Notes: generated from the letters alone by a model not told the origin. 36,014 nucleotides of DNA from an uncultured Mitsuokella sp. (GCA_945873115.1 CAMCBT010000016.1:1-36014); one strand, 5' to 3'; counted from the first letter of the stretch, positions 15,290-24,178 are shown. Numbers and translations are program-made.

Positions 15290-16057
15290 TTAGCCCTCCC
15301 CTCCGAGGTACGCCCTTATGACCTCCGGGTTCTCCCGAATTTCCTTCGGCGTGCCCTCTGCTATGATTTCGCCGTACTCCAGCACGTATATGCGCTCGCA
15401 GATGCCCATGACGAGGGCCATGTCGTGCTCGATGAGGAGGATGGTGAGGCCGAATTCCTTCCGGATCCAGCGGATCATCTCCATGAGCTCCTTCGTCTCC
15501 TGGGGATTCATGCCCGCCGCCGGCTCGTCGAGGAGCAGGAGCTTCGGCTTCGTGGCGAGGGCCCGGGCGATTTCGAGGCGCCGCTGGGCGCCATAGGGCA
15601 GGTTCTTCGCCGTCTCGTCCGCGAGCACCTCCAGATGGAAAATGGAGAGGAGGCGCCTTGCCTCCTCCTCGATGGCCCGCTCCTCCTTGAAGTAACGGCC
15701 GATGCGAAGCACCGACTCGATGAGGCCATATTTCACTCGGCTCTGGAAGGCAATCTTCACGTTTTCCAGCACCGTGAGCTCGGAGAAGAGGCGGATGTTC
15801 TGGAAGGTGCGGGCGATGCCCGCCTTTGTGACCTGGTAGGGCTTCTTTCCCAGGATGCTTTTCCCATCAAAGGTGATGGAGCCGGTGGTGGGCTGGTAGA
15901 CTCCGGTGAGCATGTTGAAGGCGGTGGTCTTGCCGGCGCCATTTGGCCCGATGAGGCCCACGAGTTCGCCGGCCCCCAGCCTGATATTGAAGTCCGAGAC
16001 GGCCTTCAGGCCGCCGAAGACCATGGATACGTTTTCTGTCTTTAGGAGCTCACGCAT
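15290..16057 (-). CDS. livG: Branched-chain amino acid ABC transporter ATP-binding protein LivG
   Basis: The partner ATPase, 255 residues. Walker A is GPNGAGKTT, Walker B LLLLDEPAAGMN, and the signature region is the LivG-type LPYGAQRRLEIARALA instead of LSGGQ. ILLIEHDM carries the switch His. The start ATG overlaps the livM stop by 8 nt, so translation is probably coupled. Confidence 0.95.
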   Translation of the reverse strand: MRELLKTENVSMVFGGLKAVSDFNIRLGAGELVGLIGPNGAGKTTAFNMLTGVYQPTTGSITFDGKSILGKKPYQVTKAGIARTFQNIRLFSELTVLENVKIAFQSRVKYGLIESVLRIGRYFKEERAIEEEARRLLSIFHLEVLADETAKNLPYGAQRRLEIARALATKPKLLLLDEPAAGMNPQETKELMEMIRWIRKEFGLTILLIEHDMALVMGICERIYVLEYGEIIAEGTPKEIRENPEVIRAYLGGEG

Positions 16058-17006
16058 TCCCCTCGTCCCCTTTCTTGAAGATTTTCCGCAGGAAGCCCAT
16101 ATTCGTCAGCTCCATGTAGCCAAAGAGCCCCTGGGGCCGGTAGAACATCAGGAGAATGAGGGCCACCGCGTAGATAATCATGCGAAACTCCGGCCAGCTG
16201 GCCAGTGCCGCCGAGATGAAGGTGACCACGAAGGCGCCGGCGATGGAGCCGGTGATGGACCCGAGGCCCCCCATGACCACCATGATAAGGTAGTTGAAGG
16301 TCTGCATGAAGGTGAAGGAGGCGGGGGTGATGAGGTAGAAGGAATGGGCAAAGAGGCCGCCCGCCAGGCCTGCAAAGGCGGCGCCGATGGTAAAGGCCAT
16401 GACCTTGTACCGGGTGGTGTTGACCCCCATGGACTCGGCGGCTATCTCATTTTCCCGGATGGCGAGGCAGGCCCGGCCATGGGCGCTATTCACGAAGTTC
16501 TTGATGAAGAAGAGGGTGAAGAGCATGAGGAAGAATACCCAGGCAAAGGTGGTGTGGTGGGGTATCCCCTTGAAGCCCGCAGCGCCGCCCACGTACTGGA
16601 TGTTCATGATGACGATGCGGATGATTTCCCCCATTCCCAGGGTGGCGATGGCGAGGTAGTCCCCCCGGAGGCGGAGCGTCGGCAGGCCGATGAGGAAGCC
16701 CAGAAAGCCTGCGGCAATGGCGCCTGCCACCAGGGCCACGGGGAAGGCTACGCCGAAGTTCGTGGTGAGGACGACCCCCACGTAGGCCCCCACTGCCATG
16801 AAGCCCGCATGGCCCAGGGAGAACTGGCCCGTGTAGCCATTGATGAGGTTCAGGCTGGCCGCCAGCATGATGTTGATGCCGATGATGACGAGATTCAGCT
16901 GCCAGAAGGAGGAGAGGATACGCTCGGAGATGAGCACCTGGAGCACTCCAAAGAGCACCAGGGAGAATACGAGCATCTTCAGGTCGTTTTTGCGTAGGAG
17001 ATTCAT
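16050..17006 (-). CDS. livM: Branched-chain amino acid ABC transporter permease LivM
   Basis: A hydrophobic permease of 318 residues with about eight to ten membrane helices. LNLINGYTGQFSLGHAGFMAVGAY is the LivM signature stretch (shown to 20 or so residues in the sequence near position 50), and GLAGGLFAHSF plus MVVMGGLGSITGSIAGAF form the later conserved region near the coupling helix. GAGGAGG lies just before the start and overlaps the livH stop region. Confidence 0.94.
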   Translation of the reverse strand: MNLLRKNDLKMLVFSLVLFGVLQVLISERILSSFWQLNLVIIGINIMLAASLNLINGYTGQFSLGHAGFMAVGAYVGVVLTTNFGVAFPVALVAGAIAAGFLGFLIGLPTLRLRGDYLAIATLGMGEIIRIVIMNIQYVGGAAGFKGIPHHTTFAWVFFLMLFTLFFIKNFVNSAHGRACLAIRENEIAAESMGVNTTRYKVMAFTIGAAFAGLAGGLFAHSFYLITPASFTFMQTFNYLIMVVMGGLGSITGSIAGAFVVTFISAALASWPEFRMIIYAVALILLMFYRPQGLFGYMELTNMGFLRKIFKKGDEGNA

Positions 17007-17018
17007 ACTGCCACCTCC

Positions 17019-17906
17019 TCAAACCTTTTCCTTCGTGTTCTTCCCGAAGAGGCCGGAGGGCCGGACGAGAAGCACGAGGATGAGAATGGCAAAGGCTGCC
17101 GCATCCCGGAAGGTGGAGGAGAAGAAGCCCGAGACGAGGGCCTCCACCACCCCGAGGATGAGCCCGCCCACCACGGCGCCCGGGAGGATCCCGATGCCCC
17201 CAAGGACGGCTGCCACGAAGGCCTTCAGGCCCGGCATGATGCCCATGAGGGGGTCGATGGAGTTGTAGTAGATGCCCACCAGGACGCCGGCGACGGCAGC
17301 GAGGGCCGATCCGATGCCGAAGGTGATGGAGATGATGCGGTCGGAGTTGATGCCCATGAGCTCCGCCGTCTCCGTGTCAAAGGAGGCAGCCCGCATGGCC
17401 TTGCCCGTCTTCGTCTTCTGGACGATGTAGGTGAGGAGCACCATGAGGACGGCGGTGATGCCAAGGATGAGCATCTGCTGGCCGTTTATGACGATGCCCG
17501 CAAAGCTCACAGCCACGTCGCCGAACATCTGGGGAAAGGTCCTGGGCGTTGGGGAGACGAAGTACATGCTGGTATACTCGATGAAAAAAGAGACGCCGAT
17601 GGCGGTGATGAGGACGGAGATACGGGGTGCTCGCCGCAGGGGCTTGTAGGCGATGCGCTCGATGAGCATGCCGAGAAGCCCGGTGGTGACGAGGGAGATG
17701 AGGAGGGCCCCCACCACAGAGAAGCCTCCCTGGGTGATGGCAAAGAAGCCGATGTAGGCACCCACCATGTAGATATCGCCGTGGGCGAAGTTGATGAGCT
17801 TTATGATGCCGTAAATCATCGTGTAGCCGAGGGCTATGAGAGCGTAGATGCTCCCCAGCGATATGCCATTGATGAGCTGCTGCACCACCTGTTGCAGAAG
17901 TTCCAT
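17019..17906 (-). CDS. livH: Branched-chain amino acid ABC transporter permease LivH
   Basis: The second permease, 295 residues from the ATG at 17906, which has AAAGGAA upstream; the longer open frame would run through an intercistronic hairpin. The N-terminus INGISLGSIYALIALGYTM and the following IKLINFAHGDIYM are diagnostic of LivH. GIYYNSIDPLMGIMPGLKAF and AVLGGIGILPGAVVGG near the C-terminus are also conserved in the family. Confidence 0.95.
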   Translation of the reverse strand: MELLQQVVQQLINGISLGSIYALIALGYTMIYGIIKLINFAHGDIYMVGAYIGFFAITQGGFSVVGALLISLVTTGLLGMLIERIAYKPLRRAPRISVLITAIGVSFFIEYTSMYFVSPTPRTFPQMFGDVAVSFAGIVINGQQMLILGITAVLMVLLTYIVQKTKTGKAMRAASFDTETAELMGINSDRIISITFGIGSALAAVAGVLVGIYYNSIDPLMGIMPGLKAFVAAVLGGIGILPGAVVGGLILGVVEALVSGFFSSTFRDAAAFAILILVLLVRPSGLFGKNTKEKV

Positions 17907-17966
17907 ATTGTTCCTTTCCTTTTGGAATAGGCGGTTTGCTCGACCTACCTTCCAAGAAAATCGAAA

Positions 17967-17990
17967 ATGAGGCCGCGTATGCGACCTCAT
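17967..17990 (-). terminator. Intercistronic hairpin between livJ and livH
   Basis: ATGAGGCCGC (17967-17976) and GCGACCTCAT (17981-17990) form a 10-bp stem with one G-U and a GTAT loop; the minus-strand transcript then has TTTTCGATTTTC. Such a partial terminator or 3' stabiliser would let the binding protein be made in excess over the membrane subunits, as is usual for ABC importers. Confidence 0.7.
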
Positions 17991-18011
17991 CCTCTTTGAC
18001 CGATAGCGAAT

Positions 18012-19175
18012 TTATTCCGGCATGATCTTCGCGACCATGACGCGGTCGCCATTCTTGTTTTCCAGGATGACGGCCTGCTTGATCGGGTTGTGATCCTTGT
18101 CCATGGTGATGGTGCCCGTGCCCACCTTCAGATCCTTCGTCTCCTCAAGAGCCTTCTGAATCTTCTCCGGGTCTGCACTGCCGGCGCGCTTGATGGCATC
18201 TACCAGGATCTTGCCGGCATCGTAGCCGAGGGCGGCGAAGACATTCGGCATGTGGCCGTACTTTGCCTTGAAGGCCTCCACGAAGGGCTTCACGCTCTCG
18301 TCCTTGTCGGAGTAGTGGGTGGAGAAGTAGGTATTGTTGAGGGCGTCGGCACCGGCGATGTCGGCGACCTTCGGGTCATCCCAGCCGTCCGTACCGAGGA
18401 TAGGCGCCGTGATGCCAAGCTCCCTGGCCTGCTTCACGATCTTGCCGACCTCCTCGTAGTAGGCCGGGACGAAGATGACATCGGCATTTGCTGCCTTGAG
18501 GTTCGTCAGCGTCGCCTTGAAGTCCTGATCCTTTGCGAGGAAGGCCTCCTCAGCGAGGACCTTGCCACCGGCCGCCTCGAACTTCTCCTTGAAGACCTTG
18601 CCGAGGCTCTTGGAGTAGTCGGTGCTGTTGTCCACGTAGATGACGGCCGTCTTTGCCTTCAGGTTCTCGGCGGCGAACTTCGCCATGACCGTGCCCTGCT
18701 GGGGGTCGATGAAGCAGGAGCGGAAGACGAAGGGCTTCACCTGGCCATTTTCCACCGTCACATCGGGGCTCGTGGCGTCCGGCGCGATGATGGGGATTTT
18801 GTTATCCGTTGCCACCTGGGACTCGGCGATGACGTTCGCCGTGACCGCCGGGCCCACGATGACGGAGACCTTGTCATCGGAGATGAGCTTCGTGGCCGCA
18901 TTGACCGCCTCCGAGGCCTCGGACTTGTTGTCCGCCGTGACAATCTCAATCTTCTTGCCGTCGATGCCACCGGCATCGTTGACCTCGTCGATGGCGAGCT
19001 TCAGGCCGTCGAGGGTGGCGGAGCCATAGTTGGCCACGTTGCCTGTCATCTCGAAATTCGCACCGACCTTTATGGTGTTGGAGTCTGCCTGACCGCCGCA
19101 TCCCGCAAGGACGGAGCTTATGAGAGCTGTCCCCAGGAGCGCAAGGCCCAGGCGCAATTTCTTGCTGTTGAACAC
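18012..19175 (-). CDS. livJ: Branched-chain amino acid ABC transporter substrate-binding lipoprotein
   Basis: The extracytoplasmic receptor of the Liv importer, 387 residues from a GTG start at 19175 with GGGAGGAA eight bases upstream; the longer frame lacks this. A lipoprotein signal (KKLRLGLALLGTALISSVLAGC) gives LAGC with acylated Cys 26. The mature part is a type I periplasmic-binding fold: IKVGANFEMTGNVANYG, GLKLAIDEVNDAGGIDG and VIVGPAVTANV. It is first in a five-transporter-gene operon with a CBS-ACT gene at the end. The ligand is Leu/Ile/Val by family; related proteins can also bind other amides or amino acids. Confidence 0.93.
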   Translation of the reverse strand: MFNSKKLRLGLALLGTALISSVLAGCGGQADSNTIKVGANFEMTGNVANYGSATLDGLKLAIDEVNDAGGIDGKKIEIVTADNKSEASEAVNAATKLISDDKVSVIVGPAVTANVIAESQVATDNKIPIIAPDATSPDVTVENGQVKPFVFRSCFIDPQQGTVMAKFAAENLKAKTAVIYVDNSTDYSKSLGKVFKEKFEAAGGKVLAEEAFLAKDQDFKATLTNLKAANADVIFVPAYYEEVGKIVKQARELGITAPILGTDGWDDPKVADIAGADALNNTYFSTHYSDKDESVKPFVEAFKAKYGHMPNVFAALGYDAGKILVDAIKRAGSADPEKIQKALEETKDLKVGTGTITMDKDHNPIKQAVILENKNGDRVMVAKIMPE

Positions 19176-19237
19176 GTAGGATTCCTCCCTTTCGAATCTA
19201 TATTGCAAGTTGTCAAAACCCGCAAAACGATGTTCCT

Positions 19238-19266
19238 ATTATAAAATACACCTGTCCATTCGTCAA
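19238..19266 (-). promoter_or_regulatory. Promoter of the Liv operon
   Basis: On the minus strand TTGACG (19266-19261), a 17-nt spacer and TATAAT (19243-19238). The predicted start near 19231 gives a leader of about 55 nt. It lies just downstream of the restriction gene's terminator, so the operon is insulated from the restriction-modification block. Confidence 0.85.
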
Positions 19267-19292
19267 GAATTTTCGCAAAATCCCCCACGCGC

Positions 19293-19331
19293 AAAAAAAG
19301 ACTGCTCCACACTGAGCGATGCAGAACAGTC
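19293..19331 (-). terminator. Intrinsic terminator of the restriction-modification operon
   Basis: GACTGCTCCACA (19300-19311) and TGCAGAACAGTC (19320-19331) pair over 12 bp with three G-U pairs and an 8-nt loop. The minus-strand transcript then runs into TTTTTTT (19299-19293). It lies 12 nt past the nuclease stop. Confidence 0.88.
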
Positions 19332-19343
19332 CAAATATCAACG

Positions 19344-21479
19344 TCAATCCTCTATCAAAGCCCATTCTTGCCCCTTGCCCGCATCCAATTCTGCGATGGA
19401 TTCTGCAAGAACGGCCTGATTCTCCTTTCTCAAGAAAGAATCTGCTTCAATCGCGTAAGAAGACACCGCCTCATTGACCATATGATCCTGCCATTTCACC
19501 GTGACCGGATAACCGGACTTCACGCGACCATCCTGCCATGCATCTGCCTCAAGGGGCATACTGTAATATTTCTCGAAGGTTTTATAGAGTGTCCTGTAGC
19601 GCACCTTGTTCTCTACGATTTTCTGAAGGGTCTTCGTATCCATGGAGAGAATTTTCATGCCCGTTATCGTCTTGCCATCCTTTGTGTAGGGAATGATTTT
19701 CCGATAGCGGAAGTCTGACACAACATTCTTGTCCAGATAGGTGCTTATGAACAGGCTGTAGTCAAATGGGTTATCGGAACGAATGCGATAGTCTCCCAGA
19801 TGTCTTGATACCGGCTCCATCTCCATGCGTCGCTGGTTGCTCCCATCTGCCAACGTCGCCTCTATCAAAAGCGCATGCTTCGGATAATCAGCGCAAGAAT
19901 CATATTTATAGACGATATCCGCATCACCGCCTGCCGCATGAGTCTTTGGCAAAAGGTTTGCCTCCAAAGACAGGTTCATGAACTCCAAAATATTTCCCTG
20001 GCGCTCGCTTACTTTGTACCAAACGATTCCAAGAATATACTCGAATATAGTCGGTATCGTGGCCTCGTCTGTGACTAGCTCCTCAATGCGTGCATCTTCT
20101 CGCTTTTCAAAGCAGGCAAGCAGCTCGGAAAGCGTTGCATCCGAAAACTTCTTGTCAATGAGCTCATTGAAGCGCCTGATCCTCTCCGCCTCCACATAGC
20201 TTTGGGCCTGCTCTGCATTCTCGATGTCGATGCCAATATCCCGGCTAAGCTTTGCGTAGATATCCTCCGGACGCACCGCAAGCACAGGAGAGATTTCCGA
20301 AAGAGACGTATCTGCCATGAGCTTGTCCGAGGCGGTAAATGTGTCGCCCGTCAGTCCCTTCATGACCTCCTGAAAGAAATATTTCGGGGCAAGGTCCAGT
20401 GTGAGCGTCCCATCCTCGAATACAATCGCATCCGAAAGGCTGAGATAGCGGCGGTTCAAATCAAAGTAGTCCTTTAGCGTCAGCTTTGCCTTGAAAACAT
20501 GCAGATAACGGAAGAACACCTCCTGTAGGCTGGCTTCATTCTCACAGGATAGAAAGGGAGAATCTGCCCGAAGCACTTCCCGTCCGCCCTTGCGGACGCT
20601 TTGTTTGCTCGTCGTCTGGAAAAGCAAATCGCGCCATAGGATGCCTGCCTGCTTGAGTCCCTTTGTCACTTCGAGAAGCTCTTCACAGCTATCTGCCTGC
20701 TCCAGAAAGACTCGCTTGATGCATCGATAGAGTGGGAAATAGGCTTTGTCATACTTCCCACTCTTCCGATTCATGCCGATTTGGCCGATGAGCTCCTCTG
20801 TGACCTTCGGTGCCTCCGAAAAGAGCTTTGACGCCTGCTGGTAGTTTTCCATGCGCATGAGATGATTATAGATAACCTCATCAACCGTCTTCTCGCCCTT
20901 GCGATAGGACCGAATGGATTCGATGAGCTCCTCTGCGCTCTTCTCATCACACATCATCTGCACGAAATAGCAAAACTCATCATAGGTGAGCTTCTCCAGT
21001 TCCAGGAGGCATCGCACCGTAACGAGGAAAGGGCGCACCCGGGCCGCATCCACTGCACAGCTCGTCTTCAGCAGCTGCCGCAAATAAAGGTAGCTGTCCT
21101 TTTTAATCTGAAAAATGTTGGAATCCTGATAGGTTCCTTCTCCCACAATCTCCAGAAGAGCGCGACCTGCTTCCGTTATCCGCCGGTCCTTCGTCAACAG
21201 TCCGATTTCCACCAGGCCAGAGGTCTTTTCCCTTGCGTCCTTATCCTTCCGTGCCGCAGTCCCTGTAAGGAAGCCTGCTCGCTTCATAAGGTCATAGTAA
21301 CGCTCCTGCAAGGAAGAATCCCATACCCACTCCGAAGTTTCCGTGATCTCCTCATAAAGCGACTGCAGCAGACGCAGCTGCTGCTCTATCATCATATTTA
21401 GTTTTTTTACGCGGAAGCTTGTCGTGCCGATGACGAAGCAGAAGCTTTTATAAGAGATTCTTTGTGGAGCCGTTGCCAT
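19344..21479 (-). CDS. AlwI-family type IIS restriction endonuclease
   Basis: A 711-residue protein resembling the AlwI/BstNBI group of type IIS nucleases, which bind short asymmetric sites and cut a few bases outside. The N-terminus has IGTTSFRVKKLN; the C-terminal part has LPKTHAAGGDADIVYKY (510-526), HALLIEATLADGSNQ (535-549) and RRMEMEPVSRHLG (550-562), the block I associate with this family. D519/D521 and E540 are candidate catalytic acids of a PD-(D/E)xK-like site; this is inference. It starts 11 nt after the methyltransferase stop with AAGGAG seven bases before ATG. Base composition is A+T-richer than the flanking genes, suggesting acquisition. The exact site cannot be read from sequence; GGATC (AlwI) and GAGTC (PleI/MlyI) are family examples. 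Confidence 0.85.
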   Translation of the reverse strand: MATAPQRISYKSFCFVIGTTSFRVKKLNMMIEQQLRLLQSLYEEITETSEWVWDSSLQERYYDLMKRAGFLTGTAARKDKDAREKTSGLVEIGLLTKDRRITEAGRALLEIVGEGTYQDSNIFQIKKDSYLYLRQLLKTSCAVDAARVRPFLVTVRCLLELEKLTYDEFCYFVQMMCDEKSAEELIESIRSYRKGEKTVDEVIYNHLMRMENYQQASKLFSEAPKVTEELIGQIGMNRKSGKYDKAYFPLYRCIKRVFLEQADSCEELLEVTKGLKQAGILWRDLLFQTTSKQSVRKGGREVLRADSPFLSCENEASLQEVFFRYLHVFKAKLTLKDYFDLNRRYLSLSDAIVFEDGTLTLDLAPKYFFQEVMKGLTGDTFTASDKLMADTSLSEISPVLAVRPEDIYAKLSRDIGIDIENAEQAQSYVEAERIRRFNELIDKKFSDATLSELLACFEKREDARIEELVTDEATIPTIFEYILGIVWYKVSERQGNILEFMNLSLEANLLPKTHAAGGDADIVYKYDSCADYPKHALLIEATLADGSNQRRMEMEPVSRHLGDYRIRSDNPFDYSLFISTYLDKNVVSDFRYRKIIPYTKDGKTITGMKILSMDTKTLQKIVENKVRYRTLYKTFEKYYSMPLEADAWQDGRVKSGYPVTVKWQDHMVNEAVSSYAIEADSFLRKENQAVLAESIAELDAGKGQEWALIED

Positions 21480-21490
21480 GCCGTTTCTCC

Positions 21491-23614
21491 TTATGGCGTA
21501 TAATTCGTAAGCAATACCTCGACCGTGATGCTATCGCGTTTTTTTCGCTGATAGTTGCTATTGGCATAGGTCTTCTCGAGGACTGTACAGATATGGCCGC
21601 GTGCTTGCACCCAATCGGAGAGAAGGCTATTCGTCTTGCCCTTGCTCTCCAGTACGTTTGAAAGTGCAAAATAGTGTCCCTGTTCATTCACCCGATCAAG
21701 GAATTTCAAAAGGGCCTTCTCCTCCGTCTCTGACCAGCCACCATTTTCATTGTAGGTCGCTTCTGTAATCAGATACGGTGGATCCGCATAAAAGAAGGTC
21801 GGAGCTGGAAACTCCTCCAGCGAAATTGCGCGAAAGTCCTTGTTCTCCAGCTGGATATCCTTTCGTTTCAAAGCCTCTGAGAAACTCCAAAGCTTCGCCT
21901 TCATCCTATCATTGAAATCCCGTTTACCCACTGGAAGATTGTATGCACCATTCCGATTGAAGCGAATCTGATTATTGAAAGAAAATACAATCAGAACATA
22001 CAATAGCAACGGGTCAGGATGCCCCTCCTTGACTGTCTGGTTGTACTGATCCCGAAGGTGCAGAAAGCCCTCGCGATTCCATTTTGCAAGGCCCCCTGCA
22101 CTGTTGCAGCCATAGCGCGTATATCCGTCCCGCGATGTATTCGAGAGCCCATGAATCTCTATGGTGTGTTCCACAGCCTTTACGAGCTCTTCCGTCGGTG
22201 TTTTCTGGATATATTTCATCAAGCGTATCAGCTGGGTGTTTTTATCATTGAGATAGATTCTCTTTGCATCGCTGTTCACACCGACATTGCCACCACCAGC
22301 AAACATATCATAAAAGACTTCAGTTTTCCGAAAAAGTGGCTGGATCTGCGGAAGAAGCTTGTATTTCCCGCCCGTGTAATTAAAGGGGCTCGCAATGTTT
22401 TTTCCCGATTCAAAATCGCTGACCTCACATAGAAAGAGCCGCTCCTTATTTCCCCGGATATCCGATTTTCCCGTGGAAAAACTCTTGTAGGACTCCTCAA
22501 AAACCGTGACTTTTCCCTTCGCCTGCAGAATGCGCATGATATCCTCATCGGATATCTTTGCATTGGAGCGGTCGTTCCCTTTTTCCTGCATATTGTTGTA
22601 GGAAAGAAGGACATAACGAGCCCTTGCTGACTGAATGAGCTGCTCAAAGGCCTGGGCCGCATCCTTGCGGCAATAGGCGCTCTTAAGCTTGCCCCTGTCC
22701 ATTTTCCGAGCAACTCCATGAACCGGAGGTTTTTCCCATCGAGCCACATTTTCCAGGACATGGTATGCGTCGCTGTACTGCCGGGAATTATAGGGTGGGT
22801 CAAGGTAGAGCAAGTCACATTCGATGCGACTGATTAGCGCATTAGCATCCTCATTAAAACATAGATTTCCCGGATTGCATGTTTTCTCTGGCAGGATAAC
22901 GGGAACAACAAGGTGCTTCTCATAGGCTGCATTGCGCCGATAGGCATCGTAGTGTCCAACCGTGTTGGCTATCCTGTCCATCCCATAGAGCAAAGCAGTG
23001 ACGAGGATAGCATACTCCTTGAAATTGAGTCCCCCTTTGCGATATTGCTTTTCAATATCCTCGCGAATCCAGCCAATTTTGCTGCAATCTGTTGCAGAAA
23101 AAAACGTATTTGCGAAATTCTTCCGCATATAGTTCTCTTCATCTGTCTGCACTTGATTGTAGTCATAGATGGTGCATAGAATTTTTGTGCAGGAATACTC
23201 CTCAGGTAAAAACCATGCGATGTGCGCAAGATAGTTGCTGTAGAGCAGGTCATTTGTAATAAGCTGCTTGTCTCGGAAAACATTCGCGACAGCTCCCGTC
23301 CCACTGAAGACATCTGCTACAACAGATACCCCCCGGCAATGGACTTCTACTGTCCGACGAATGAAGTCCGAAAGAGCATACTTATTGCCAAGATAGCGTC
23401 GATTGTTGATATGTACCTCGCGCAGCCCAAGCTGGTCTGCCAGTTTTCTGACCTCTTCTACGCGCATTGCAACGGCCTGATGCATAAACGGCAATGTCTT
23501 TCTTGTATGTTTTGTCGGGAGCAGCCCTGTTTTCGGCTTCCATTCCAGTTGATTCAAAAGAATTGACTGCCCCTCCGCTGTTTCTCCCACAGCAAGAGCA
23601 TGTCTGTCATTCAT
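21491..23614 (-). CDS. Two-domain DNA N6-adenine methyltransferase (D12 class, fused)
   Basis: Protects host DNA by methylating adenine. The 707 residues from ATG 23614 contain two D12/Dam-class domains in tandem. The first has RYLGNKYALSDF, FSGTG (103-107) and LLYLDPPYNS with DPPY at 272-275. The second has NYTGGKYKLLPQI (from about 412), FAGGG (438-442) and FFYADPPYL with DPPY at 611-614. Two complete catalytic domains in one chain, as in M.FokI, suit an asymmetric site in which each strand needs its own enzyme. The frame could start at a TTG at 23650, but that lies upstream of the predicted transcription start, and the ATG has GGAG nine bases before it. It is the first gene of the operon. 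Confidence 0.92.
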   Translation of the reverse strand: MNDRHALAVGETAEGQSILLNQLEWKPKTGLLPTKHTRKTLPFMHQAVAMRVEEVRKLADQLGLREVHINNRRYLGNKYALSDFIRRTVEVHCRGVSVVADVFSGTGAVANVFRDKQLITNDLLYSNYLAHIAWFLPEEYSCTKILCTIYDYNQVQTDEENYMRKNFANTFFSATDCSKIGWIREDIEKQYRKGGLNFKEYAILVTALLYGMDRIANTVGHYDAYRRNAAYEKHLVVPVILPEKTCNPGNLCFNEDANALISRIECDLLYLDPPYNSRQYSDAYHVLENVARWEKPPVHGVARKMDRGKLKSAYCRKDAAQAFEQLIQSARARYVLLSYNNMQEKGNDRSNAKISDEDIMRILQAKGKVTVFEESYKSFSTGKSDIRGNKERLFLCEVSDFESGKNIASPFNYTGGKYKLLPQIQPLFRKTEVFYDMFAGGGNVGVNSDAKRIYLNDKNTQLIRLMKYIQKTPTEELVKAVEHTIEIHGLSNTSRDGYTRYGCNSAGGLAKWNREGFLHLRDQYNQTVKEGHPDPLLLYVLIVFSFNNQIRFNRNGAYNLPVGKRDFNDRMKAKLWSFSEALKRKDIQLENKDFRAISLEEFPAPTFFYADPPYLITEATYNENGGWSETEEKALLKFLDRVNEQGHYFALSNVLESKGKTNSLLSDWVQARGHICTVLEKTYANSNYQRKKRDSITVEVLLTNYTP

Positions 23615-23652
23615 GGTCTGTTTCTCCGTTCTTGTAGAAGTTCTTTTCAAGC

Positions 23653-23658
23653 ATTATA
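23653..23658 (-). promoter_or_regulatory. Extended -10 promoter of the restriction-modification operon
   Basis: On the minus strand TGTTATAAT is an extended -10 element (TG-N-TATAAT). No good -35 is visible at 16-18 nt, so an activator or the extended -10 alone may drive it. The predicted start near 23646 gives a leader of about 32 nt before the ATG. Confidence 0.6.
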
Positions 23659-23702
23659 ACACAAGTTCTGTACAGCCGCATGAAAATCAAACACCTCAAA
23701 AA

Positions 23703-23728
23703 GAGAAATTCGTATCGGATACGTTCTC
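23703..23728. promoter_or_regulatory. Dyad upstream of the methyltransferase promoter
   Basis: CGTATC-G-GATACG (23711-23723) is a perfect 13-bp palindrome, extended by GAGAA (23703-23707) and TTCTC (23724-23728). Its centre is about 60 bp upstream of the -10 box. It has the form of an operator for a dimeric regulator, but no controller gene is in the window. Confidence 0.45.
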
Positions 23729-23740
23729 ATTCACATACCA

Positions 23741-23769
23741 GAAAAGCGGCTCCATGCCACAGAGTCGCT
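23741..23769 (-). terminator. Possible hairpin terminator upstream of the methyltransferase gene
   Basis: AGCGGCTC (23745-23752) and GAGTCGCT (23762-23769) pair over 8 bp with one G-T, and the minus-strand transcript continues TTTTC. It could shield the restriction-modification promoter from upstream transcription. The U run is short. Confidence 0.4.
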
Positions 23770-23863
23770 GTCCTTGATATATTCCCTATTATAGCATAAA
23801 GGAAGCGATGATTAAAGCGAGATGCCGCAGATTTGCGTGGATGCGTGTGTAGGTTTAGCACAT

Positions 23864-24069
23864 ACCAACGAAGAAATCATGTGGGTATTGAACCTTGTCC
23901 GTCGAAACCCTGACATAACCCCCTGCGAACTCTATGGAAAGCTCAGGCGTAAACACGGATATACGCGCCACCCCCTCTCTTTATACCGGCTCTTCGTGCG
24001 CTTGGATTGCGCAAGAAGCCCGTATCTACGAAGAAGAAGCGCCCTCCTCAGCCTTATGATACGCCGACG
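23864..24069 (+). pseudogene. Fragment of an IS481-like transposase with a frameshift
   Basis: In one frame the DNA reads EEIMWVLNLVRRNPDITPC, then ELYGKLRRKHGYTRHPLSLY and RLFVRL, the helix-turn-helix part of IS481-type DDE transposases. At about 24004 the homology jumps by one frame to GLRKKPVSTKKKRPPQPYDTPT, the linker expected next in these proteins; one G appears to have been lost. Everything before and after is missing, including the whole DDE catalytic domain, and a stop follows at 24079. This is a dead remnant of a once complete element. An open frame covering it continues antisense through purC and is not a gene. Family assignment is from memory of the motif. Confidence 0.75.
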
Positions 24070-24133
24070 TTATATCATTGACAAACCTACATTTCGCAAA
24101 ATCTCCCCCACCGCTCTCGTGACCTTCTTCATC

Positions 24134-24178
24134 AAAAATCGCCCGCGGCCCTGCAGCAACGCAGAGACTCGCGGGCGA
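24134..24178 (-). terminator. Intrinsic terminator of purC
   Basis: TCGCCCGCG (24139-24147) and CGCGGGCGA (24170-24178) form a 9-bp stem, with an inner CTGC/GCAG stem in the loop. The minus-strand transcript continues into TTTTTG. It lies 19 nt past the purC stop. Confidence 0.88.
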
